Shown here one piece after another: positions 51,984 to 60,376 of a stretch of 64,000 bases of DNA. Position numbers and translations under genes: made by a program. A model generated the notes under the pieces. That model worked only from the letters and a program-made list of their open reading frames with translations. It did no database searches and was not told where the DNA came from. Within the stretch, counting starts at the first letter, position 1. The number at the start of each line of letters is the position of its first letter. The stretch is taken from the NCBI GenBank assembly GCA_038236995.1, contig JBBRZE010000019.1:4369-68368 (forward strand). The letters run 5' to 3'. Source of the stretch: JAAFHB01 sp038236995 (GTDB lineage: Bacteria; Bacteroidota; Bacteroidia; Bacteroidales; Prolixibacteraceae).

Positions 51984-52014
51984 TTTGACATAAACGAAAA
52001 AAGACTTATTTTTG
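51984..52014 (+). promoter_or_regulatory. Consensus promoter for rpmH
   Basis: A perfect -33 TTTG (51984-51987), a 19-bp spacer and a perfect -7 TATTTTTG (52007-52014). The -7 box lies 51 bp before the rpmH ATG. It is among the best promoters in the window, as expected for a ribosomal protein gene. Confidence 0.8.
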
Positions 52015-52065
52015 CACTCCAAAATATAGAAGAAACATTGTAAATTAATAAAATATTTGTCCGAG

Positions 52066-52224
52066 ATGAAAAGAACATTTCAACCATCGAATAGAAAAAG
52101 AATAAACAAACACGGATTCCGTGAAAGAATGTCTACAGCCAACGGACGTAAAGTTTTAAAAGCACGTCGCAGAAAAGGTCGTACAAAACTGAGTGTTTCG
52201 GACGAACCACACCACAAGAGATAA
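52066..52224 (+). CDS. rpmH: 50S ribosomal protein L34
   Basis: A 52-residue, very basic protein of the large ribosomal subunit. It begins MKRTFQPSNRKRINKHGFRE and continues RMSTANGRKVLKARRRKGRT, the near-invariant bL34 sequence. A short acidic/His tail (SVSDEPHHKR) is the Bacteroidota-style extension. It has its own consensus promoter and a near-ideal terminator, so it is a single-gene unit. In many bacteria rpmH lies beside rnpA and dnaA; here it lies after rsmG instead. Confidence 0.97.
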   Translation: MKRTFQPSNRKRINKHGFRERMSTANGRKVLKARRRKGRTKLSVSDEPHHKR

Positions 52225-52248
52225 AATATTGTTGTTCAACAATATCAA

Positions 52249-52283
52249 ACAAAAGGTAAAGAACGGTGTTCTTTACCTTTTGT
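52249..52283 (+). terminator. Terminator after rpmH
   Basis: ACAAAAGGTAAAGAAC (52249-52264) pairs perfectly with GTTCTTTACCTTTTGT (52268-52283): a 16-bp stem with a 3-base loop. The stem's own 3' side carries the T4 run. Confidence 0.9.
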
Positions 52284-52375
52284 GTTTATCGCGATTATTT
52301 TCCATCCTACATAGATGATAAAGCTCCTTCAGCTACAACATCATCAGAATAATCCACGAAATATGCGCTGTACAA

Positions 52376-52406
52376 TTTTCTTATTGAAAGTTTAGGCTTA
52401 ATTTTG
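52376..52406 (+). promoter_or_regulatory. Promoter for the PASTA-rluD-ddl operon
   Basis: A perfect -7 TAATTTTG (52399-52406) lies 19 bp after TTTT (52376-52379), one base from the -33 consensus. The -7 box is 31 bp before the PASTA gene ATG. Confidence 0.5.
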
Positions 52407-52437
52407 CTCCCAATGATTAAATATTGAAACATCACGT

Positions 52438-53238
52438 ATGCAGCTAAAAGAATTTTTCATCAGCAAAATCTTCCTCAAAAGCTTTGGAATTGCTGTCGTA
52501 CTGACAATTGTATTGATATGGTTTACAATGACAATGCTTTCAATCTACACCAATAAGGGAGAAAACATAACTACACCAGACCTTAAAGGATTGAATATTA
52601 GTGAGGTTAAGTCGATCATTGGTAATAACAATCTCCGGTTCGAAATTGAAGATACAATCTATCGAAAAGAGGTTCAGCCTGGTACGGTTGTATTACAAAA
52701 TCCTTTAGCCGGGCATAAAATAAAGCCCAATAGAGTCATTCACATTACATTGTCTTCCTCCATGCCGGAACAGATTGAAGTTCCAAAGCTCACTGATGTA
52801 TCAATTCGGCAGGCAAGGGTACTTCTTGAATCAAAAGGGTTTGCTCTTGGGAATGTTGAGGAACGTCCATCTGAATTTAATGATCTCGTTCTTGAACAGA
52901 AACACAACGGGCAGATGATTCAACCTGGTTCAAGGATCGATAACGGCTCAACAATTGATTTAGTGGTCGGGAAAAACATTACAGGCAGAGAAACCTCTAT
53001 TCCAGACCTTAGCACACTATCGTTAACTGCGGCCCGTGACAGTTTAAAAAGCAGATCATTAAACGTTGGCTCTATAATATACGATCCATCCATTCTTACT
53101 ACTGAAGACACCTTAAGTGCGATCATCTGGAAGCAGATGCCCCTACCCGATTCCACAACGAGGGTAATGCCGGGAATATCTGTTGATCTATGGCTAAAGC
53201 TTAAAACAGAAGCCACAACCAATTCAGAAATACAATAA
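52438..53238 (+). CDS. PASTA-domain membrane protein
   Basis: A 266-residue bitopic protein: one membrane helix (FGIAVVLTIVLIWFTMTMLS, about 16-35) and three PASTA repeats outside (about 42-110, 112-180 and 183-252), each with the DLKGL-x-SEVK / KLTDV-x-IRQAR / DLSTL-x-LTAAR opening and a QNP- or QMP-type end. PASTA domains bind peptidoglycan stem peptides or muropeptides. There is no kinase or penicillin-binding domain, so this is the free-standing Bacteroidota form. It is 14 bp upstream of rluD and in one operon with ddl, linking it to wall synthesis. Confidence 0.92.
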   Translation: MQLKEFFISKIFLKSFGIAVVLTIVLIWFTMTMLSIYTNKGENITTPDLKGLNISEVKSIIGNNNLRFEIEDTIYRKEVQPGTVVLQNPLAGHKIKPNRVIHITLSSSMPEQIEVPKLTDVSIRQARVLLESKGFALGNVEERPSEFNDLVLEQKHNGQMIQPGSRIDNGSTIDLVVGKNITGRETSIPDLSTLSLTAARDSLKSRSLNVGSIIYDPSILTTEDTLSAIIWKQMPLPDSTTRVMPGISVDLWLKLKTEATTNSEIQ

Positions 53239-53252
53239 TTAACAGGCACTTG

Positions 53253-54323
53253 ATGAACTCTATAAATAATGATATTGACCCGGATGAATTTGATGATGCC
53301 GGAGAAGAGATTGAACATTTTGAACATTACCGTTTTATAGCTGATCCCGGTCAGGGATTATTACGCATCGATAAGTTTTTGGCCAATCGGATTGAGGGAA
53401 CGTCCCGAAACCGAATCCAGATAGCCGCGCAAGCTGGAAGTATTTTTGTAAATGGGGTTTCTGTCAAGGGAAACTATCGGGTAAAACCTGGCGAAGCGGT
53501 GACTGTAATGCTAGACTATCCACGACGCGAACTAAAAGTTCTTCCAGAAAATATCCCTTTGAACATCGTCTATGAAGACGAAGAACTCATGATCATCAAT
53601 AAACCGGCTGGTCTTGTGGTTCATCCTGGACACGGAAATTACAGCGGAACACTTGTTAACGGATTGGTATACAAATATCAGAACCTTGAATTATATGGAG
53701 GGAATGATCCCAGACCGGGTTTGGTGCACCGGATTGATAAAAACACGTCAGGTTTACTGGTTGTGGCAAAAACCGAATTGGCAAAACTTAACCTCGCCCT
53801 TCAGTTTTTCAATAAAACCACAAAACGTAAGTATGTTGCCCTTGTATGGGGTAACCTGGCATCAGACGAAGGAACAATAGAAGGAAACATCGGAAGAAGT
53901 ACGAAAAACCGTCAGGTCTTCACCGTTTTCCCGGATGGATTAACCGGAAAACCTGCTGTCACCCATTACCGCGTGATCGAGAGGCTCGGATATGTCAATC
54001 TTGTTGAATGCGTTCTGGAGACCGGGCGAACTCACCAGATCCGGGTTCATATGAAACATATCGGCCATCCGCTCTTTAATGATGACGTATATGGTGGAGA
54101 CAGAATATTAAAAGGTACAACATTTGCAAAGTACAAGCAGTTTGTTGAAAATTGCTTTTCGATGATTCCCGGACAAGCACTTCATGCCAAAATTCTTGGG
54201 TTTGTCCATCCGGTAACCAAAGAAGAGATGCTCTTCGATTCCGAATTGCCTGAGAATTTGGGACAGTTGGTTGATAAATGGCGTAACTATATATCAAACA
54301 GAGATTCAGATCAACAAATATAA
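53253..54323 (+). CDS. rluD: RluD-like 23S rRNA pseudouridine synthase
   Basis: A 356-residue RluA-family enzyme with an N-terminal S4 RNA-binding domain (about 38-95: RIDKFLANRIEGTSRNRIQI and FVNGVSVKGNYRVKPGE). The catalytic domain has IVYEDEELMIINKPAGLVVH and the active-site motif GLVHRIDKNTSGLLVVAKT with the invariant Asp, then ETGRTHQIRVHMKHIGHPL. E. coli RluD modifies helix 69 of 23S rRNA. ATG 53253 is chosen over the TTG one codon before. It ends 3 bp before ddl. Confidence 0.92.
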   Translation: MNSINNDIDPDEFDDAGEEIEHFEHYRFIADPGQGLLRIDKFLANRIEGTSRNRIQIAAQAGSIFVNGVSVKGNYRVKPGEAVTVMLDYPRRELKVLPENIPLNIVYEDEELMIINKPAGLVVHPGHGNYSGTLVNGLVYKYQNLELYGGNDPRPGLVHRIDKNTSGLLVVAKTELAKLNLALQFFNKTTKRKYVALVWGNLASDEGTIEGNIGRSTKNRQVFTVFPDGLTGKPAVTHYRVIERLGYVNLVECVLETGRTHQIRVHMKHIGHPLFNDDVYGGDRILKGTTFAKYKQFVENCFSMIPGQALHAKILGFVHPVTKEEMLFDSELPENLGQLVDKWRNYISNRDSDQQI

Positions 54324-54326
54324 TCA

Positions 54327-55310
54327 ATGAGTAAAAAAAATATTGCGATTGTAGCTGGAGGTGACTCATCAGAATATGTCGTATCAGTCAAAAGCGGAGC
54401 CAATGTACTAAAGGCTATCAACCAGGAACTGTTTACCCCATGGTTAGTCAGAATGAAAGGGGAAGAGTGGATAGTCCTTGATGGGGAGAATAAGTTATCG
54501 GACATCGATAAGTCCGATTTCTCGTTTACCGTTAAAGGACAAAAATGCAAATTCGATTATGCCTATATTATCATTCATGGAACACCCGGTGAAGATGGAT
54601 TATTGCAGGGCTATTTCGAAATGTTGCATGTTCCTTATTCCTCCAGCGATGTGCAATCATCAGCATTAACATTCAATAAGTTTTTCTGCAACAATTACTT
54701 AAGAAGCTTTGGTATTCAAATGGCCCAATCGGTGCGCCTGATCATCGGTGAAAAATACAGTTCAGAACAGATTATCACGTCATTAGGCCTTCCATTGTTT
54801 GTTAAACCGAGTGCAGGCGGATCAAGTTTTGGTGTGACTAAAGTGAAGGAAGCCAAAGACTTAGTCGAAGCTGTAAACAAGGCGCTTGATGAAAGCCCGG
54901 AAGCAATTATTGAACAATTCATTGAAGGAAAGGAATTTACGTGCGGTGTAGTTAAAACAGGCCAGAGGAAATTGGTTTTACCAGTCACCGAAGTAATCCC
55001 CAAAAACGAATTCTTCAATTACGAATCGAAATACATACCCGGGATGGTCGAAGAAATAACTCCCGCAAGAATATCAGAAGAATTAACCCTAAAAGTTCAG
55101 GCACTCTCATCCCGAATATACGATCTTTGCAGTTGTAGAGGTATTGTACGCATTGATTATATCCTCAAAGGTGACACCTTCTATTTTTTAGAGGTAAACA
55201 CGGTCCCGGGCATGACAGGAACCAGTTTTATCCCACAGCAAATCGAAGCAATGGGAATGAATCTAACTGACCTATTAACAGATATCATTCAGTCCGGTCT
55301 TAAAAACTGA
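54327..55310 (+). CDS. ddl: D-alanine--D-alanine ligase
   Basis: Joins two D-Ala with ATP to make the end of the peptidoglycan stem peptide. The 327-residue ATP-grasp enzyme shows NIAIVAGGDSSEYVVSVKSG (5-24, substrate loop with Glu), YIIIHGTPGEDGLLQGYFEM (about 76-95), LFVKPSAGGSSFGVTKV (about 155-171), EFTCGVV, and the metal/ATP end motifs GIVRIDYIL and FLEVNTVPGMTGTSFIPQQ. It lies 3 bp after rluD and should be co-transcribed with the PASTA gene. Confidence 0.95.
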   Translation: MSKKNIAIVAGGDSSEYVVSVKSGANVLKAINQELFTPWLVRMKGEEWIVLDGENKLSDIDKSDFSFTVKGQKCKFDYAYIIIHGTPGEDGLLQGYFEMLHVPYSSSDVQSSALTFNKFFCNNYLRSFGIQMAQSVRLIIGEKYSSEQIITSLGLPLFVKPSAGGSSFGVTKVKEAKDLVEAVNKALDESPEAIIEQFIEGKEFTCGVVKTGQRKLVLPVTEVIPKNEFFNYESKYIPGMVEEITPARISEELTLKVQALSSRIYDLCSCRGIVRIDYILKGDTFYFLEVNTVPGMTGTSFIPQQIEAMGMNLTDLLTDIIQSGLKN

Positions 55311-55624
55311 AACTGACAGATCGCAGTTGTATAAGCACTTACCGACGAACATTGATATCCACTAATTGTTGATATCCATGTTTGTTCAGGTGTTGACAAT
55401 TATTCTGCGAAGGTCAAACGCCTGATTCGGGAACCGATACACGGTAGTATGATCATTATCCTGTTTCAAAATCCGGAATTGAATACTATTTTTGAAAAGA
55501 TAAAAACATCGTTCTGCAGTAAAATCCTGAGGTTCCGGATTCCTTGAATTATTACGTTATCACACACTATTTCAATTAATTATTACAAAATAATTAAAAA
55601 ATATTTTGTTGCTAAAAAATCGTT
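55311..55624. other. Intergenic region before dnaB
   Basis: No gene is seen. It holds two direct TTGATATCCA copies about 20 bp apart near 55350-55375 and a promoter-like pair: TTTC, 19 bp, then TATTTTTG (55487-55494), about 130 bp before dnaB. The last 60 bp are very AT-rich. Confidence 0.45.
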
Positions 55625-57190
55625 ATGCCTCCCGAAACAAATAATTTCCGTAACAAGACTAAATCGAAAATGACCATTGAGCAGTTGAATGCTCAATATG
55701 GTAAAATTCCACCTCAGGCACCTGAAGTGGAAGAAGCCGTACTTGGTGCATTGATGCTCGAACGGGATGCCTATATTACAGTAGCTGCAATACTTAAGTC
55801 TGAAAGCTTCTATAAGGAAGAGCACCAGAAAATCTTTAAGGTTATTCAGCATTTGGTCGCCAATGAAAAACCTGTTGACCTTCTGATGGTTACCCAGGAA
55901 TTGAAAAACAGGGAGGAATTGGATGAAGTGGGCGGCCCCATCTATATCACCCAATTAACCAGCAGAGTAGCTTCAGCGGCGCACATCGAATTCCATGCGA
56001 GAATTATCGCGCAGAAATTTATTCAGCGCGAGCTGATAAGAATTGCGTCAGAGATCCAGGTTAAATCATACGACGACTCAATGGAACTGGACGATCTGAT
56101 TGATTATGCAGAAGCGTCTCTTTTCAAAGTCACAGAAGGAAATATCTCGAAAGAGTCGCAACCAATAAAACCCTTGCTTCGCGAAGCCATCGAAAGGATT
56201 GAAGAAAACGCGAAAAAACCAGACGGATTGAGCGGAATTGCATCGGGATTTACAAATCTCGACAAAATCACATCTGGATGGCAAAATACCGATTTAATGA
56301 TCATTGCTGCACGACCTGCGATGGGTAAAACAGCTTTCGTACTTTCAATGGCCAGAAACATGGCCGTACTAAAAAATGTTCCGGTTGCTTTTTTCTCGCT
56401 TGAAATGTCTTCAATACAGCTAGTTAACAGGTTGATTGCTGCAGAAACAGAGCTTGGATCCGAAAAAATTAAAAGCGGCAAACTTGAAGATTGGGAATGG
56501 GAACTTTTTAACCGCAGGATTAAAAATCTGGAAAATGCCCCGCTATTCATTGACGACACCCCTGCTTTATCCGTTTTCGAATTCAGAGCAAAATGCCGGA
56601 GGTTGAAAATGCAGCACAACATTGGAATCGTTGTTGTCGACTATCTTCAGTTAATGACAGCCGGCAGCGACGTAAAAGGAAACCGAGAGCAAGAGGTCAG
56701 TACAATTTCACGAAACCTGAAAGCCATTGCCAAAGAGATTAATGTGCCGATCATTGCCCTTTCGCAGTTAAACCGTTCTGTTGAATCCCGTGACGGGAAA
56801 CGGCCTCAGCTTTCCGACTTACGTGAGTCAGGAGCAATTGAACAGGATGCTGACATGGTTATGTTTATTCACAGACCTGAGTACTATGGAATCACCCAGG
56901 ATACTGATGGAAATTCGTTAATGGGTGTTGCCGAAATTATCATAGCTAAACATCGTAACGGTTCAGTCGGTGATGTTCAGTTAGCATTTAAGGCTTCGCT
57001 TGCAAAATTCACTGATTTGGAAGAGGTTTCAATGGGAACAATGCCTGATGATCTTGGAGAAGGTAAAAAAGAGGCGATCTATCGTTCAAAAATGAATGAC
57101 GAATTTGCTTTAGCAGGAGCAGGAAATAAATTATCCTCTTCCGGATTTGGTAGGCCCGGTGATCAGATAGATGAAGGATCGCCGTTCTGA
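55625..57190 (+). CDS. dnaB: Replicative DNA helicase DnaB
   Basis: The hexameric replication-fork helicase. The 521-residue protein has the N-terminal primase-interaction domain (about 30-135: PPQAPEVEEAVLGALMLERD) and a RecA-like C-terminal domain with Walker A ARPAMGKTAF (about 232-241), IGIVVVDYLQLM (Walker B, about 336-347) and ALSQLNRSVESRDGKRPQLS with DLRESGAIEQDADMVMFIHR. No intein is present. ATG 55625 is used; an in-frame ATG at 55670 would shorten the N-terminus by 15. The C-terminal tail (about 490-521) is Gly/Ser-rich. Confidence 0.97.
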   Translation: MPPETNNFRNKTKSKMTIEQLNAQYGKIPPQAPEVEEAVLGALMLERDAYITVAAILKSESFYKEEHQKIFKVIQHLVANEKPVDLLMVTQELKNREELDEVGGPIYITQLTSRVASAAHIEFHARIIAQKFIQRELIRIASEIQVKSYDDSMELDDLIDYAEASLFKVTEGNISKESQPIKPLLREAIERIEENAKKPDGLSGIASGFTNLDKITSGWQNTDLMIIAARPAMGKTAFVLSMARNMAVLKNVPVAFFSLEMSSIQLVNRLIAAETELGSEKIKSGKLEDWEWELFNRRIKNLENAPLFIDDTPALSVFEFRAKCRRLKMQHNIGIVVVDYLQLMTAGSDVKGNREQEVSTISRNLKAIAKEINVPIIALSQLNRSVESRDGKRPQLSDLRESGAIEQDADMVMFIHRPEYYGITQDTDGNSLMGVAEIIIAKHRNGSVGDVQLAFKASLAKFTDLEEVSMGTMPDDLGEGKKEAIYRSKMNDEFALAGAGNKLSSSGFGRPGDQIDEGSPF

Positions 57191-57237
57191 TATTGCACAA
57201 ATATATTTATTGACGAAATAGTCACTTTTTGATTGAT

Positions 57238-59430
57238 CTACATTTTTTTTACATACTCGGAAATGCAAATTTCAGTTCTGCTACTTTGAAGATTTTGACC
57301 AGGAGACCTAATGAATCCATTGGGTAATTTTGTTGTTAATTGGGTCTCCCCATATCCTTTGGCAACGATCCTGCCGGCAGTAATCCCTTTTGATCTGACA
57401 TAATTCGCCGCTGCATCAGCGCGAAATTGCGCCAAATCTATATTGTATTGTTTACTGTCCATGCTACTTGAATATGATCTTAACTCAACTGCTAATTCGG
57501 AATTTTCGTTCATCAATAAAACAATCTGATCGAGCTCTTTGGCTGTTTCTGGTAATATATCCCATCTGTCAAGCTTGAAATTGATGTTTTTCATCACAAT
57601 TACATCACCTGCAAAATAGACAGGTATGGATGGGGTAAATGTTGAATCCTTCTTGATTCCTTTGGTTGAGAGATTTACAGTGGCCAGCCAGCATTTTGTT
57701 TTGTTTGCAAGTTTGGCAACTTTGATCTGATAATCTGATTCCGGTTGTAATTCTAGCTGAAATAAACCATTTGCATCACATTTTACCTCCTCACTGATCG
57801 ATCGGAGCCTATTCTTTAAAACTATTGTAGCCCCTGACACTGGCTTATTACCGATTGCCGAAAAAATAATTCCTTTCAGCATGTATAAGGGACTCTCTCT
57901 AACCAATGCCACTTTTATTGTATCCAATTCTTGTAGTTTTTCCCTATTAAACTCGAGCCGACTCTCTTTGTAATTTTTGTTGGCAACCAAAAAACGGTAA
58001 GATTTAAACGGGTTTATCTTAACATCTTCCCTGCCGTTACTATTACTAAGAATGGTAACAGGTTCAGTACCTTCCTCAGCAACAACAATACTTGTGAAGG
58101 GCAGACTTTTTTTGGTTTTTGCATCAAAAACCGAAATATTATGATTGCGAAAAGATTGTTTTAGGCTGAATATATCATCATCTCCAAATGTGTTATTCCT
58201 GTCTGAGCTGAAGTAACCACTCTCTCCCGTATCAAGAGTTATAAAGCCGAAATCGTCAAATCGTGTATTGAAAGGATACCCTGGATTTATTGGCGTTGAG
58301 AACCCTTCCCCCAATTTGCATGCAAAAAAAACATCCAGACCACCAAGTCCGGGAATTCCATTTGAAGCATACCAAAGGTTACCCTGGTGATCTACAAAAG
58401 GAAACATGTCGTTACCCGGCGTGTTAATTCCGGGGCCTAAATTGATTGGCGGACTCCATGAACCTGCCCCTTGAGAATCGGTAATATAATGAGAAACATA
58501 CAGATCCAATCCACCCAGTCCGCCCGGCTTATCAGAAGTAAAGTACAAATCGGTTCCATCAGGACTCAAGGCCGGATGTTCACAGGAATATTGATCATCA
58601 TTCAGGGACAGCGGTTGAATATTGATCCAGTTATTTGATTTTAAATCCCATACAGCCTCAAATAAGCTCAATTTATTGATCCCTTCATTGCTTTTGCGCA
58701 ACCGGGAACGGAAATAATTACTTCGGGTAAAAATGATGGTGTCCTGATTTTTACTGAATGTAACAGGCCCTTCGTGATAAATGGAATTCAATCTATTTGA
58801 AAACGGACTAGCCTCTTTATCCTCGGGATTTGCGACATAAAGGTCAAGAAACGAAGATTTTGTCCAGTTATAAGTAGAGCGGACCATAGAGAATTTAGTA
58901 CGGTCACTTGAAAAAACAATCCTATTTTGGAAATAGGCAGGGCTGAAATCATCTGCGTCCGAAGAGAATGGTGCCTTTGCGATCGTATAATTAGCTGAAT
59001 CTTTGTAAAATAATTCCATATTTTGATAAGCATCTGAAAATGCAGCTCCGCGTGGATCACCGGGTGCGGCATCCTGGTATCTCTTGTACCAGAATGCGGC
59101 CAACGGATACTTGCCATTTCTGGACAATGCCCGTGCATAATTCAAAAGTAAAAATGGTTGAGTCTCCTTCTTCTCATTTTCCCTTGTCAAAAACGCATAG
59201 CACCTTTCGGCATTTTGACTGTCATTAATCCGATCGTAAATATCAGCCAGTTTCTCGTAAACTCCAGCGTTCTGCGGATCTTTTTTTAAAATCTTCTCAT
59301 AAATAGGTATAGCTCTATGAAAATCAAAATAGCTATAATATCTGTCAGCCCGTTTCTTTTTCGTAACAAAATCACGTGAAGATCCCACGGTACAAAATAA
59401 CAAACTAATAAACAATAATATAATCTTCAT
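57238..59430 (-). CDS. OmpA/PD40/TPR protein of the type IX secretion cassette (PorE-like)
   Basis: A 730-residue envelope protein. In order: signal peptide (about 1-18), TPR-like repeats (about 25-140), PD40/WD40-like beta-propeller (about 150-400: PALSPDGTDLYFTSDKPGGL, ESGYFSSDRNNTFGDDDIF), a carboxypeptidase-regulatory-like domain (about 510-590) and a C-terminal OmpA-like domain (about 610-730). The OmpA domain is unusual: at the place of the G/S-HTD loop that holds peptidoglycan, it reads RSYSSSMDSKQYN, so the binding Asp is Ser655; SSRTEI keeps one Arg. It is last in the operon with PorP/SprF and the giant adhesin. Confidence 0.9.
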   Translation of the reverse strand: MKIILLFISLLFCTVGSSRDFVTKKKRADRYYSYFDFHRAIPIYEKILKKDPQNAGVYEKLADIYDRINDSQNAERCYAFLTRENEKKETQPFLLLNYARALSRNGKYPLAAFWYKRYQDAAPGDPRGAAFSDAYQNMELFYKDSANYTIAKAPFSSDADDFSPAYFQNRIVFSSDRTKFSMVRSTYNWTKSSFLDLYVANPEDKEASPFSNRLNSIYHEGPVTFSKNQDTIIFTRSNYFRSRLRKSNEGINKLSLFEAVWDLKSNNWINIQPLSLNDDQYSCEHPALSPDGTDLYFTSDKPGGLGGLDLYVSHYITDSQGAGSWSPPINLGPGINTPGNDMFPFVDHQGNLWYASNGIPGLGGLDVFFACKLGEGFSTPINPGYPFNTRFDDFGFITLDTGESGYFSSDRNNTFGDDDIFSLKQSFRNHNISVFDAKTKKSLPFTSIVVAEEGTEPVTILSNSNGREDVKINPFKSYRFLVANKNYKESRLEFNREKLQELDTIKVALVRESPLYMLKGIIFSAIGNKPVSGATIVLKNRLRSISEEVKCDANGLFQLELQPESDYQIKVAKLANKTKCWLATVNLSTKGIKKDSTFTPSIPVYFAGDVIVMKNINFKLDRWDILPETAKELDQIVLLMNENSELAVELRSYSSSMDSKQYNIDLAQFRADAAANYVRSKGITAGRIVAKGYGETQLTTKLPNGFIRSPGQNLQSSRTEICISEYVKKM

Positions 59431-59442
59431 TTTATCTATTGA

Positions 59443-60372
59443 TTAAAAGAATCTGGGGGTTGAAATCTTTCCCCTTGAAAAATCAAACTGATATCGTAAT
59501 GCGATTTCATGCGATCCACTGGTAAAGTCCTTCAATTGGGTGGTTGAATATTCATAGGCATAGCCCAGAAATAATTGTTTGCTTATTTTTACTTGACACA
59601 AGAAGCCAACCGAAGCTATACTTCTGTAAGATAAACCAAAGGCAATGGAATCAGAAAACCACAGGATACCATTAATGTCACCTTCAATTGGTGCACCGTC
59701 AACAAATTTAAACAACGTGTATAATTGAAATTTAAGATCCGGATTTAAATCAAAAAGGTATCCGGCAGATAGAAAATAGTGATTTACCAATGCGAAATCA
59801 AGGTCATTCTGTTGATTCCCGTAGATTGCCTGATGTATCTCTGCTCCCAGCATTTGGGGTATTGAAAACCCGGCAAAAAAACGATTTCCCTGGTAATACA
59901 TTCCAATACCAAAATTTGGTAAAGTCTCCTTGTAATCCGTTTGAAATGCCACGTCAATTTGTGCATTATCGGTTTTTACTGAAGTATTATTAGAATAAAA
60001 GAATCCAACACCAGCTTGAATACCAAAAGTGAGGGAACTCTGCGAAATTCTTAGTTTATAAGCATATATACCCGTTATTGCAGAATGGCTTGTTACTCCA
60101 ATTTTATCAAAACTTACATTTAAACCAAGTCCAATTTTCTCATTTCGGACAGGCGAATCGATAGAAAAAATACCTGTTTTTGGCGCACCAGGGATATTAA
60201 CCCATTGATTGCGATAGAGCATCGTTGCATTTAAAACTTCATGGGTTCCGGCATAGGCAGGATTAATAAGTAATCCATTGAAGATATATTGCGAATACAT
60301 AGGATCCTGTTGCGCAAAAACACGGATGGAAATACTGAGCATCAGTAACAATATGTAGTGTCTTTTAATCAT
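59443..60372 (-). CDS. PorP/SprF-family type IX secretion outer-membrane protein
   Basis: A 309-residue outer-membrane protein with a signal peptide (about 1-20, cut before QQDPMYSQYIFNGLL). QDPMYSQYIFNGLLINPAYAGT (21-42) is the family signature, followed by RNQWVNIPGAPKT and many amphipathic beta strands. PorP/SprF-like proteins are needed for secretion or attachment of T9SS cargo with type B C-terminal domains and are often encoded beside their cargo. Here the cargo gene lies 4 bp upstream and the OmpA/PD40 gene 12 bp downstream, forming one operon. Confidence 0.93.
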   Translation of the reverse strand: MIKRHYILLLMLSISIRVFAQQDPMYSQYIFNGLLINPAYAGTHEVLNATMLYRNQWVNIPGAPKTGIFSIDSPVRNEKIGLGLNVSFDKIGVTSHSAITGIYAYKLRISQSSLTFGIQAGVGFFYSNNTSVKTDNAQIDVAFQTDYKETLPNFGIGMYYQGNRFFAGFSIPQMLGAEIHQAIYGNQQNDLDFALVNHYFLSAGYLFDLNPDLKFQLYTLFKFVDGAPIEGDINGILWFSDSIAFGLSYRSIASVGFLCQVKISKQLFLGYAYEYSTTQLKDFTSGSHEIALRYQFDFSRGKISTPRFF

Positions 60373-60376
60373 ATAA

